Source of the DNA: Dastarcus helophoroides
Taxonomy: Eukaryota > Arthropoda > Insecta > Coleoptera > Bothrideridae
Length of the DNA: 64,000 nucleotides
Assembly (NCBI GenBank): GCA_028583605.1
Contig: CM053329.1
Coordinates: 11,208,501-11,272,500, forward strand
Direction: 5' to 3'
In this document: positions 32,331-44,500 of the stretch, one piece after another
Position numbering within the stretch: the first letter of the stretch is position 1
Layout: each line of letters begins with the position of its first letter
The notes under the pieces: model-generated
What the model was told of the DNA's origin: nothing
What the model saw: only the letters and a program-made list of their open reading frames with translations
The model's database searches: none
Position numbers and translations under genes: made by a program

Positions 32331-34234
32331 TCTAAAATGTCGACTCAAATCTCGAAGCTTCAAATCTTGTTCGACATGTTCTCTAGAAATTTAGTATTAC
32401 TTTTCTATTTTTTAATTTTTAACTTGCATCTTAGGGTTTTAAATTTTCAGAGAATGTTCATTTTTTCGAAATTTTGAGATTAAATTGGAAATGTCGACAT
32501 CAAGTCTTGGAATTGTGACTTATTTCTGAAATTCTAAGTTTACTATTTCATATTTACTTCTTCCTTGAATTTTCGGAATAACCACGAAACTTTGCCTAGT
32601 TCAAGAAACCCTAATGTTTTTCAAAAATCCTACTCTTTTGTTAATGATTTAAATGCTAAAAATTCCACTTTTTTTTACTAAATATTTTTATTTAATTCTA
32701 AATTTCCGAATTCGGAATTAAATTTTTTTTCTTCTTTTCGGTAAGGTACTTATTTTTTTACGCCAATATTTGCTTATTTCGAGAGATTTTTATTTTATTT
32801 TCAAAATATTAGAAAATGTTGCCTTATTTAGTAAAATTCCGAATTTTCTCTTTTAATTTTTAACTTTTCCTCTTAGTAGTCGACAAACTCGAAACTTCAT
32901 TTTTTTCCAAGAGATTTTATTTCTTTTTCCAAAATTCTACTGTCTTCTAGATTCAACCGGAAAATTTGCTAAAAATGTTACTTTCTTCCCATATATTTTA
33001 CCAAAATTTTGATTTCTCCTCCAAATTCCGATTTTAAACTTGCAATTTTGACTTTTTTTCCTTGAAATTCTCACTATACTCGAAATGCTGCCGCTTTAAA
33101 GAGATTCTTATTTTATTTTCGAATTGTTATCACAATTTGACGTTCTCCTCAAGTCTCAATTTACCTTTTCAACTTTTCCTTTCTTAAACTAACTTTCAGC
33201 TTAAATTGAAAATTTCCATTTTTTTGGTTATATGTATTTAAATTTTATTTTGTTGACCAATATTAATTTCGAAATTTCTGCTTTTGTTCCGATATTTCAA
33301 CTTTCAAGTTTTGAAAAATTTTCTGTAAGTAATTTTGTTTTTTTTGGGGGGGGGGGGATTTTAATTTCCTTCTGGTTCTTAATGCCAAATCCAAGTTTTT
33401 GAATAATAATTTTATAAATCTCAAATTTCTTCTAGAAAATTTACCTCTCGTCTGAAAATTTTCAGTTTAATAATATTTTTTAGATATTTTCGAAATTTAG
33501 CTTGAATTGTTTTTTGAATAAATTGTTAATTAAAGCCTTAAATTTATTCTCAGAATTTAAAATACAAATCTTTCTTGGTGGTAGGGGACACGATTTGTAT
33601 TTCAATTTTTGAAGATAACCAAGGACCAGTCCGTTCTACCAAAACTCAGAATTTAAGAATAAAATTTTAGCATTTTCCTTCCATTGGACCTTTCCGAGTG
33701 CAGGTTCTTCTAATTAGAGTTTTGATTTTTTTTAATTTCTAGTTTAAAGCACGAAATTTTAACTTTTTGAAATTTAGGTTAAAAATCTAGTTTTCTTTCT
33801 AGATTTTCGCTTTGGAGCATTTCACTTTGAAATTACCACGCAGTGTTTTGTAAATGGGACTTTTTCTTAAATTTTTGATATTCTTCCCGATTTTTTTATA
33901 CATTCTAAGCTGTATCTCAAATTCCAACCATTTTTAAATAAATTCCAGTTTTTGCCTTTTCTTTGGAATCTCTATTTGGAAGTTGGATTTTTGTTAAAAG
34001 TTTTGATTCTTAATTGAAAATGTTTCAAGTTGAAACGTCAAAATTCTGCTTTATTCATGAAAATTTCGACTTAAACTTTTATTCACTTGTTTTCCAGCAT
34101 TTCTTCTTTAACTATCAAAATTCTAATGTTTTCCTAAAATTTTCACTTTCAATATTTATAATATTTTTAGGTTACTGTTTAATTTTTCACTTACAATTTT
34201 GACCTTTTGGATACTTTGATCTTCCTTTTGAATT
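32331..34234. repeat. T-rich block, inner right arm of the large palindrome
   Basis: The satellite phrases are reversed: TTTTCGAAATTTTGAGATT, CTTTCTTCCCATATATTTTA and similar. It includes a 12-G run at 33,346-33,357 and a partial element R at 33,568-33,640. Confidence 0.75.
33568..33640 (+). repeat. Element R, 3' fragment
   Basis: AATCTTTCTTGGTGGTAGGG, GATTTGTATTTCAATTTTTG and GATAACCAAGGACCAGTCCG match the tail of element R. The CTGAAGA core is missing. Confidence 0.75.
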
Positions 34235-37200
34235 TTGGAATTTAAATAATTCCGTAGGAAGGATTTCATGGGAAAATAACTGCAATACTCGCCAAGTACC
34301 CAACTTTTTAACATAATATTATTTTGCCTATAGTCCCCTAAGACAACATTTATGAAATATAGAGAATTTTTCGTGGCCAAACTATTGAAAAACTGATCTA
34401 TCAAATACCTAACGATTTGGCTCAAAATTATTTTGGTCAGGATTCTCCATGAGAACATTTACGAATTTTAAAAATTTTATGGAAAAACAACTACTAGGTG
34501 AACCATCAAATGGCCAACTTTTTAACATAATTTTGCCTGTGATTCTCCAGAAAGAAAATGTTTCGATTAAAATAGTGATGAACTATCAAATACCCAAGGT
34601 CTCAATTCAAATTTATTCTGATCAGGATACTCCATGATAACATTTGCAAATTGTAGAGACAATTTCAAAGGAAAACAACTACTATACTGATGAACCACCA
34701 AATATCCAATTTAAAATATGACATTATTTTGTTTATGGTCCTCCAAGAGCACATTTGTGCATTTTAGAGAATTTGTCATTACCAAACAATTGAAATTCTG
34801 ACGAACTACCAAATGCCCAACGTTTTGGCTAAAAATTATTTTGATTAGGACACTCTATCTAACCATTTGCGAATTTTAGAGATTTCATGAGAAAACCACT
34901 GACTGATGAACCAACAATACTCAACTTATTAATAAAACATTATTTTGACAATGGTTCTTCAAAAACAGAATGTATCTTGGCAAAGCAATTGAAATACTGA
35001 TGAACTAACATATATTCACCCTCCCAGCCCAAAATTATTCTGATCAGGATACTCCATGAGAACATTTTCGAATTATAAAAATTTCATGGGAAAATAACTT
35101 CAATAGTGATGAACCACCGAATACCCAACTTTTCAACCTAACATTATTTTCCGATGATCTACCAAGAGCACATTTGTGAATTTTAGAGCTTTTTTCGTGG
35201 CCAAGCAATTGAATTTCTGATAAAATATTGACTGCCCAACGTTTTAGCTCAAAATTGTTTTGATCAGAATGCTTAATGAAAATATTTGTCAATTTTAGAT
35301 ATTCGATGGGAAAACAACTACCAGATAAACCACTAAATAGTCAATTTTTTAACATAATATTTTGCCTGTGATTCTCCAAGAAGAGAATGTTTCGCTTGAA
35401 AACAATTGAAATAGTGATGAATTACCAAATATAAAACGTATCAGCTAAGAATTATTTTGATCAGAATATTCAATGACAACATTTGGGAATGTTAGAGACG
35501 ATGTCATGGGAAAACAACTGCAATACTGATGAACCACCAAATATCCAACCTTTTAACAAAATATTATTTAGCCTATGGTCCTCCTAGAGCACATTTGTGA
35601 ATGTTAGAGAATTTTTCGTGACCAAACAATTGAACTTCTGATGAACTACCAAATGGCCAACGTTTTAACTCAAAATTATTTTAATTCGGATACTCCATAA
35701 GAACATTTACGAATTTTAGAGATTTCTTGGGAAAATCATTGTCAGATGAACCACCAAATACCCACCTTAATAATAAAACATTATTTTGACTGTAGTTCTT
35801 CAAAAAGAGAATATTTTTTGGCAAAGCAATTGAAATTCTGATGAACTACCAAGTATCCAACGTCCCAGATGATCAGGATACTCCATGAGAACATTTTTGA
35901 ATTGTAGAGAAGATTTCATGGGAAAATAACTGCAATACTGAAAAACAGTCAAATACCCAATCTTTTAACATAATACTATTGTGCCTATGGTCCTGCAAGA
36001 CCATATTTGTGAAGTTTAGAGAGCTGTTCGTGACCAAACAATTGGAATTTTGTGAACTACCAAATCGCCAACGTTTTAGCTCAAAATTATTTTGATCAGG
36101 ATACTCCATGAGAACATTTCCTGGTAAAACAACTATTAGATGAACCACCAAATACTCAACTTATTAATATATCATTATTTTGACTGTGGTTCTTCGGTAA
36201 GAGGATATTTCATGGCAAAGCAATTGAAATACTGATGAATTACCAAGTCTCCAACGTCCCAGCTGAAAATTATTCTGATCAGGATGGTCCATGAGAACAT
36301 TTTCAAATTGAAGAGAAGATTTTGTGGAAAAATAACTGCAATACTGATGAACTATTAAATTCCCAATCTTTTAGCATAATACTATTTTGCGTACGGTCCT
36401 CCAAGACCACATTTGTTAATTTCAGAGAGTTCTCTATGGCCAAACAATTATAATTCTGGTGAACTACCAAATGCCCAACGTTGCAGCTCAAAACTATTTT
36501 GATGAGGATACTCCACGAGAATTTTTCCTGGAAAATCAACTGTCAGATAAACCACCAAATACTCATCTTATTACTTTAAGATTATTTTGACTGTGGTTCT
36601 TCAGAAAAAGAATGTTTCGTGGCAAAGCAATTGAAACACTAAAGAATTAACAAATATCGAGCGTCCCAGCTCACAATTATCCTGAGGAGAACATTCTTGA
36701 ATTATAGAGAAGATTACATGGGGAAATAACTACAATACTGATGAACCACCAAATACCCAACTTTTCAACCTAATATTATTTTGCCGATGATCCACCAAGA
36801 GCACATTTGTGAATTTTAGAGCACTTTTCGTGGCCAAACAATTGAAATTCGGATGAAATATTGAATAGCCAACATTTTAGCTCAAAATTGTTTTGATCAG
36901 GTTGCCCCATGAGCAAATTCGCGATTTGTGAATATTAGAGTTGTTCGCGGCCAAACAATTGGGATTCTGGTGAACTACCAAATGCCCAATATTTTAGCTC
37001 AAAATTAATTTGATCAGGATACTTCATAAGAATATTTCCTGGAAAACAACTGTCAGATGAACCACCAAATACTTAACTTTTTAATATAACATTATTTTGA
37101 CTGTGGTTCTTCGGTAAGAGAATGTTTCGTGGCAAAGCAATTGAAATACTAATGAATTAACAAATATTCAACGTCCCAGCCCAAAATTATTCTGATTAGA

Positions 37201-39540
37201 ATAGTCCACGAGAACATTTTCGAATTATAGAAAAGATTTCATGGGAAAATAACTGCAGTAATGATGATAATATATCCAGTATCCAACTTTTTAACCTAAT
37301 ATTATTTTGCCGTTGATCCACCAAGAGCATATTTGTGAATTTTAGAACACTTTTTGTGGCCAAACAATTGAAATTCTGATGAAGTATTGAATGCCCAAAC
37401 GTTTTAGGTCAAAACTGTTTTGATCAAGATGCTCCATGAGCAAATTTGCGAATTTTACAGATTTCATGGAAAAACAACTACCAGATGAACCACCAAATAA
37501 GCAACCTTTTCACATAACATTATTTTGTCAGTGATTATCCAAGAAGAAAATGTTTCGCCGCAAAACAATTGAAAACCTGATGAACTACCAAAATTATTTT
37601 AATCAGAATACTCCGTGAGAACAACTGCGAATTGTAGAGAAGATTTCATGGGAAAATAACTGCAATACTGATGAACTATCAAATGTGCAATCTTTTAACA
37701 TAATGCTATTTTGCCTATGATCCTCCAAGAGCACATTTGTGAATTTCAGACAGTTGTTCGTAGCCAAACAATTGGAATTCTGGTAAAATACCAAATGCCT
37801 AACGTTTGATCTCAAAATTATTTTGATCAGGATACTCCATAAGAACTTTTCCTGAGAAAATAACTGTCAGGTGACCCACTAAATACTCATCTTATTATCA
37901 TAACATTATTTTGACTGTGGTTCTTCAGGAAGAGAATGTTTTGTGGTAAAAGCAATTGAAATACTGATAAACTAACAAATATCCAAGTCCCAGCTCAAAA
38001 TTATCCTGATCAGGATGCTCAATGAGAACATTTGCGAATTAAGAGAAGATTTCATGGGAAAATAACTGCAATACTGATGAACCACCAAATACTCAACTTC
38101 TTAACCTAATATTATTTTTCAGATGATCCACCAAGAGCACATTTGTGAATTTTGGAGCAGTTTTCGTGGCCAAGCAATTGAAATTCTGATGAAGTATTGA
38201 ATGCCCGACGTTTTACCTCAAAATTGTTTTGATTAAGATGCTCCATGAGCAAATTTACGAATTTTACAGATTCATGGGAAAACAACTGCGAGATAAACCA
38301 CTAAATACCCAACTTTTTAACATAACATTACTTTGAAATACAACAGAGAGTATCTCGCTGAAGATGATAGCTTGGCTGTCGAAACGCATTAAAGCAATCT
38401 TTGTTGTGCTTTTTAATATTTCTTGGTTTTAGGAGGCAAGAGCTGTATTTGAATTTTTGAAGATAACCAAGGACCAGTCCGTTCCACCAAAAATAACATT
38501 CTCTGTGATTCTCCAAGAAGAAAATGTTTCGCGGCAAAACATTTGATATACTGATGAACTACCAATTATCAAACTCTCGGCTTCAAATTATTTTGATCAG
38601 AATACTCCATGAGAACATTTCCCACCTTTAGAGAAGATTTTATGGGAAAACAACTGCAATTCTGATGAATTACCAAATGCCCAACTTTTTAACATTATTT
38701 TGAGTATGGATCTCCAAGAGCACATTTGTAAATTTTAGAAAATGTTTCGCTGCTAAACAATTGAACTACTGATGAGCTACCAAATGGTCAATGTTTTGGC
38801 TCAGGGTACTCCATGAGACCATGAGAATTTTAGCGATTTCATGGTAAAACAACTACCAGATGAACCACAAAATCCTCAATATTTTAACGTAACATTATTT
38901 TGCTCCTGATTTTCTAAGAGAATGTTTCGTGGCAAAACAATTGAAATACCGATAAACTACCAAATGTCCAACATTTTGGCCCAAAATTATTTTGATTGAA
39001 AACCTCCATGAGAACATTTGCGCCTTTTAGAAAAGATTTCATGGGAAAACAACCGCAATACTGATGAATCATCAAATAGCCAACTTTTTTACATAATATT
39101 ATTTTATCTATGATCTTCCAAGAGCATATTTGTGAATTTTAGAGAATTATTCATGAAGAAACAATTGATATAAGAATGAACTACTGAATGCCCAACGCTT
39201 TAGCTCAAAATTATTATGATGGGGATCCTCCATGAGAACATTTGGGAATTTTAGAGAAGTTATGGAAAAATAATACCAAATGAACCACCAAATGCCCAAT
39301 TTTTAACATAACATTACTTTGCCTGTGCTTCTCCAAGAAGAGGATGTTTGGTGGCAAAACAATTGAAATACTGTTGAACTGCCAAATATCCAACGTCTCA
39401 GCTCAAAATTATTTTCATCAGGATACTCCATAAGAAATTGACGAGTTTTAGAGTAGATTTCATGGTGAGACGACTGAATACTGACGAATCACAAAGTACC
39501 AAACTTTTTAACATATTTTTTTTTTTTGCTTTCGTGGTCC
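34235..39540 (-). repeat. Higher-order satellite array, reverse orientation
   Basis: Reverse complement of the array at 23.1-28.1 kb: CCATGAGAACATTTGCGAAT, TTTCATGGGAAAATAACTGC, GATGAACTACCAAATGCCCA, GTTTTAGCTCAAAATTATTT. The landmark TACTCCATG (or its variant) recurs at about 34,628, 35,049, 35,465 and 35,878, steps of 413-421 bp, matching the four-monomer unit. Interrupted by one element R at 38,335-38,488. Minus-strand open frames (for example 35,044-35,292) are chance translations of the satellite. Confidence 0.9.
38335..38488 (+). repeat. Element R inserted in the satellite
   Basis: GTATCTCGCTGAAGATGATAG, CTTGGCTGTCGAAACGCATT and tail GATAACCAAGGACCAGTCCG. A stub of an opposing copy (GAAATACAACAGAGAG) precedes it. 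The satellite resumes on both sides, so the insertion postdates the array. Confidence 0.8.
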
Positions 39541-40560
39541 GAGATGCATTTGGGAATTTTAAAAAATCTGTCATTGGCCGCTTCAAAAGATTTTGATTTT
39601 TTTTTGAAAGTTTTAGTTTTTTCCCGTAATTTCGAGGTTCACGTCTACAAATTTTGGTTTATAAAATCGAAATTTTCAATTTTAAAGTCGAAATTAAAAA
39701 CAAATAAGATCTAAACTTGATATTTCCAAAGAAAAATGAAATTTTCAAAAAAATTTAGTTTTCAGAAAAAAGCGGAAATTTCTTTAATTGTATCATTTTT
39801 TTAAATCAAAAGCCAACATTTTTCTATAAAAATTTTAATACTTTAACGGCATTCCTAAAATTTTGATTTTAAAATTGAAATTTGAAGAAATAATTTAAAA
39901 ATTTCCAGATTTAACCTAAAACTTCGTCTTTTTTCCAGATTGAAGCTTAGGACTTTTAACTCACAATTTATTTCTAAATTCTGAATTACATACAAGTTTT
40001 GAATTTTCTTCGAGTTTCTTAGAATTTGCAGTTTTTTCTGAATATCTCGACTTTATCTTCCACTTTTGTTTTAAAATCGAAATTTAAAAAAAGCCTTTTT
40101 TCTTAAAATGACCCAAGGATTATGCTCCTATCTTATTCGGAAGTTTACCATACCTAAACGTATGTCACGCCGAGGGGGCTTGTATTTAACGGTTGGTGCT
40201 GCAATAGAATTGAGATTTGAGATTTTTACTTTTTTCCTTAAATATCGACATCAAGTTATAAACCGAAACTGTATCTCTACAAGTTTTACTTTTTGATCGA
40301 AGTTTCGACGATTTTTTCAAAAATTGTTTTTTTTGGATTCGAAGTTTTTCTCGAAATGGATTTCTTCAATGTCAGAGTTAAAACCTGAAATTTTTATATT
40401 TGGTAATTCGATTTTGTTTAAACTTTACAAGTTAAACTTAAAATGTTTACCTCTTGCCTAAAATGTCAGATTTAAAATCGAAACCGTGTCCTTTAAAAAA
40501 TAAAAAGACTCGAAATTTTACTTATAAAATCGAAATTTCAAGTTAATCTGATTATTCTTA
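39541..40560. repeat. T-rich block, outer right arm of the large palindrome
   Basis: Reversed satellite phrases (TTTTTCCCGTAATTTCGAGG and similar). An insertion-like richer patch CACGCCGAGGGGGCTTG lies near 40,166. No gene seen. Confidence 0.65.
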
Positions 40561-41525
40561 AAATAAAGACTAACTGCCCTATAAATCCAATGACATCTCT
40601 TTGTTTCAGATCGCATGCATTTTAACTAACAGATTTTTTAGCTGACCTAGTTCCACTAAAAAGAATCGATCATGTTCTAGCAGTAAAACGCATTTTGTAT
40701 TATTATTCATTTCGTTATTTATAAATATCGTAGGTGTCTGGTACTTTAACCGCACAAGGCGATAGTTAGCCTCGATTCTCGTCCTTGTACAAACAAAAAT
40801 CCCGTAATTATCGCAAAACTAGTAATTAGGGGAACTAGGAAGCAAACTGCGTCGTTCGTGATTGTGCTGCAGAAAGTCGCATTTGATATCAAAAACCACC
40901 AATAACGAAGCTAATTAAGTAATTATGCAATCGGATTTTTCTTTAAAGCTTATGAAAAATCACGCGTCACCTCATTCGCCTGCGTTTAAAATTTGTTTGA
41001 TTGAAGTTTAAGATGAAATCTCGAATGCATTATCTCGAAGTGACCGTGACACGGTTTTGCAACCAACACACTGTGGCGGAAATGTGCGAATAACACACTT
41101 GCGGTAGGTCAGGAGTACAATCAACAAACAACGCACATCACACATAATCATAAAAGCAAAGTAAGCGTTGAACGGTCGACCGGCAGATGGTTTGACAATT
41201 AACGATATCAATGGACTCGCTCACGTGCTTTTGCGAGGAAAAAAGACGAAGGATGTGCATTCGGAGCTCGTGCGAGTGCGTGAGAATCCACTTCATAATT
41301 ATTTATACTACGGAGAGTAGTCGGTATAGTAATTCTGACCTTGTGCTTGACTAATAGGATGTTTACGTAACAAGGTTAATTTTTATGTTTCCTTTATTGG
41401 TGATGTGATTATTTGTTAAATAAACCAAACCGAGACGAATCTTCATATGGAGATTGAGTCACCATTTTTTTTTTGGACCAATTCATTGTTACGTTATTTG
41501 TCACTGGTTAGCAAATTAAAAAAAT
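40561..41525. other. Low-repeat island, noncoding
   Basis: Mixed composition with TAATTA-type boxes (CTAATTAAGTAATTATGC near 40,911) and CACGTG at about 41,223. No coding frame recognised. Possibly regulatory, by composition only. Confidence 0.4.
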
Positions 41526-44500
41526 GTTGAAGACCTCTTTTTCTCGAAATATCGTGTTTTTATATAACGTTCAATTTTTACTGGAGATTTGTTCTTTTTA
41601 TCTAAAAATTCTCTTTAGATTTTAAACTCGAAAGTTCTTCTAAATGTTGACAATTTTTTGGAAATTTTTCAGTTTAAACTTAAAAAAGAAATCCTCTTTG
41701 AAACGCCACCTTTAAAATCGAAATTTATTTAAATCTGGAATTAATTTAAAAGTTGTTCAAAATTTTACAAATTCGCAATTTAAAAGGTCATATTCTTCAA
41801 AATAATTCAGAATTATCAGATAAAGCCGAATTTTTAAAAATGTCACATGGACAAAAAGTTTCGAGAAAGCGTTAAAATTTTGAAAAAAGTTGAGATTTTC
41901 GAAGGAAAGCTGAAATTTTAAAAAATGTCGAAGTTTTTTCAAAAAGTTGAAATTTTGAAAAAGGGTAGAAATTTTGAAAAAAGTTTAAATTCTGAGCAAA
42001 ACTTCGAGAAGAAGTCTAAAATTATCGACATGCTCAAACAAAGTAGAAATTCTGGAAAAAGCTAGAGAATTCCAAAAAAATAAAACGAAATTAAAAAAAA
42101 AACTTTTGAAAGGAATCGAAATTTTCTAAAAATAATTCAATTCTAGAAGAAGTCTAACATTGTCGACATTCTGAAAAAAGTAGAAATTCTGAAAAAATCT
42201 AGAAAATTCCAAAAAACTAAAAGCAGTTTTGAAAAAAAAACTTTTTAAATAAAATCGAAATTTTCAAAAAATGGTTGAATTCTTCTAATAAGTTGAATTT
42301 CCATTAAGGTTAAAACTTCGAAAAAATTCAGTTAAAGTCAAAACTTCGAAAAAAACGGTTCAAATTATCAAAAATAAGGTCAAGACTTCGGAAAAATAGA
42401 TACAATTTTGAAGAGATCGAGATTTTCGAAAACAAGCTGAAATTTTTAAAAATGTCGAAATTTTTGGAAAAAGTTGAAATTTCCAGAAAAACCGAAATTT
42501 TGAAAAAAAATTCAAATTCTGAACAAAGCTCCAAGAAAAACACTAACATCGTCGACGTTATAAAAAAAAATGGGAATTCTGAAAAAAGGTAGAAATTCCG
42601 AAAGCACTAGTAAGTCAAATTTACGTAAAAGTGAAAACTTCGAAAAAAAAATCAAATTTTCAAAAATAAAGTCAAAACTTCAAGAAGTAGATAAAGGTCG
42701 AGATTTTCGAAAAAAAAAGCTGAAATTATGAAAAAGTCGGAGTTTCTCGAAAAAGTTGAAATTTTGAAAAAGGTCTAGATTTACAAGAGTTCAAATTTTC
42801 AACAAAGCTTCGTAAAAAGTCTGACATCGTCGACGCTTCCAAAAAAAATGGAAATTTTGAAAAAAAATGAAAATTCTAAAAAAATAAAGTGAAATAAAAA
42901 AACCTTTTTAAAAGAATCGAAATTTTCTTAAAATAGTTCAAATACCTAAGTCGAATTTACCTAAAAGTCAAAACTTCGAAAAAAAGTCAAATTTTCAAAG
43001 ATAAAGTCAAAACTTCGAGAAATAGATACAATTTTAAAGAGATTGAGATTTTCGAAAACAAGCTGAAATTTGTGGAAGTTTACCGAAAACGTTGAAATTG
43101 AAATGGAAAAAATAATTGAGAAAGGTTGAAATTTAAAAAAAAAATCAAATTCTGAACAAAGCGTCGCAAAAAAGCTGACCCATCGACGTTGTCAACAAAA
43201 AAAATGGGAATTTTGAAAAAAGCTAGAAAATTTCAAAAACCTTAGTTCAATTCTTCTAATAAGTCGAATTTAGGTAAAAGTCAGAACTTCGAAACAAAGT
43301 TCAAATTTTTGAATATAAAGTCAAAACTTCGGGAACTAGCTAACATTAAAAAAAAGTCGAATTTTCGAAAAAAAAACTGAAATTTTGAAAAAGCCGAAGT
43401 TTTTCGAAAAAGTTGAAATTTTGAAAAGGGTCGAAATTTTGAAAAAAGTTCAAATTGAACAAAGCTTTAAAAAAAGGTCAGACATCGTTGACATTCTCAA
43501 AAAATGTAGACATTTTGAAAAAAAACTAGAAAATTCCAAAAAAAATATAACGAAATAAAAAAAACTTTTCAAAGGAATCGAATTTTTCTAAAAATAGATC
43601 AATTCTTCTAATAAATCATTTTTACGTAAAAGTCAAAACTTCTAGAAAAAGTTCAAATTATCAAAAATAAAGTCAAAACTTCCAGAAATTGATAACATTT
43701 TTAAATGAGGACGAGATTTTGGAAAAAAGCTGAAATTTCGAAGGATTTCGAAGAAGTGGAAAATTTGAAAAAATGTTCAAATTCTGAACAAAGCTTCAAA
43801 AAAAAGTCCAACATCGTCGACATTGTCAAAAAAAGTAGATATTTTGAAAAAAAAAACTAGAAAATTTCAAAAAAATAAAACGAAATTAAAAAAAAACTTT
43901 CCAAAAGAATCGAGTTTTTTTTTAAATAGATCAATTCCTGTAATTTACGTAAGTCAAAATTTCGAAAAAAAAGTTCAAATTATCAAAAATAAAGTCAAAA
44001 CTTCTAGAAATTGATAACATTTTTAAAAGAAGACGAGATTTTGGAAAAAAGCTGAATTTCGAAGAAGTGGAAAATTTGAAAAAAGTTCAAATTCTGAACA
44101 AAGCTTCAAAAAAAAGTCCAACATCGCGACATTCTCAAAAAAAGTAGATATTTTGAAAAAAAATTTAGAAAATTTCAAAAAAATAAAACGAAATTAAAAA
44201 AAAAAACTTTTCAAAACAATCGAACTTTTTTAAAATAGATCAATTCCTGTAATTTACGTAAGTCAAAATTTCGAAAAAAATTTCAAATTATTAAAAATAA
44301 AGTCAAAACTTCGAGAAATGGATAACATTTTTAAAAGAGGTCGAGATTTTGGAAAAAAAAACTGAAATTTTGAAAATGTTGAAGATTTTCGAAAAAGTTG
44401 AAATTTTGAAAAAGATCAAAATTTTGAAAACATTTCAAATTTTGAAAAAAGCTTTACAAAGAAGTGTAACGCCATCAACAATCTCAAAAAAGTAGAAATT

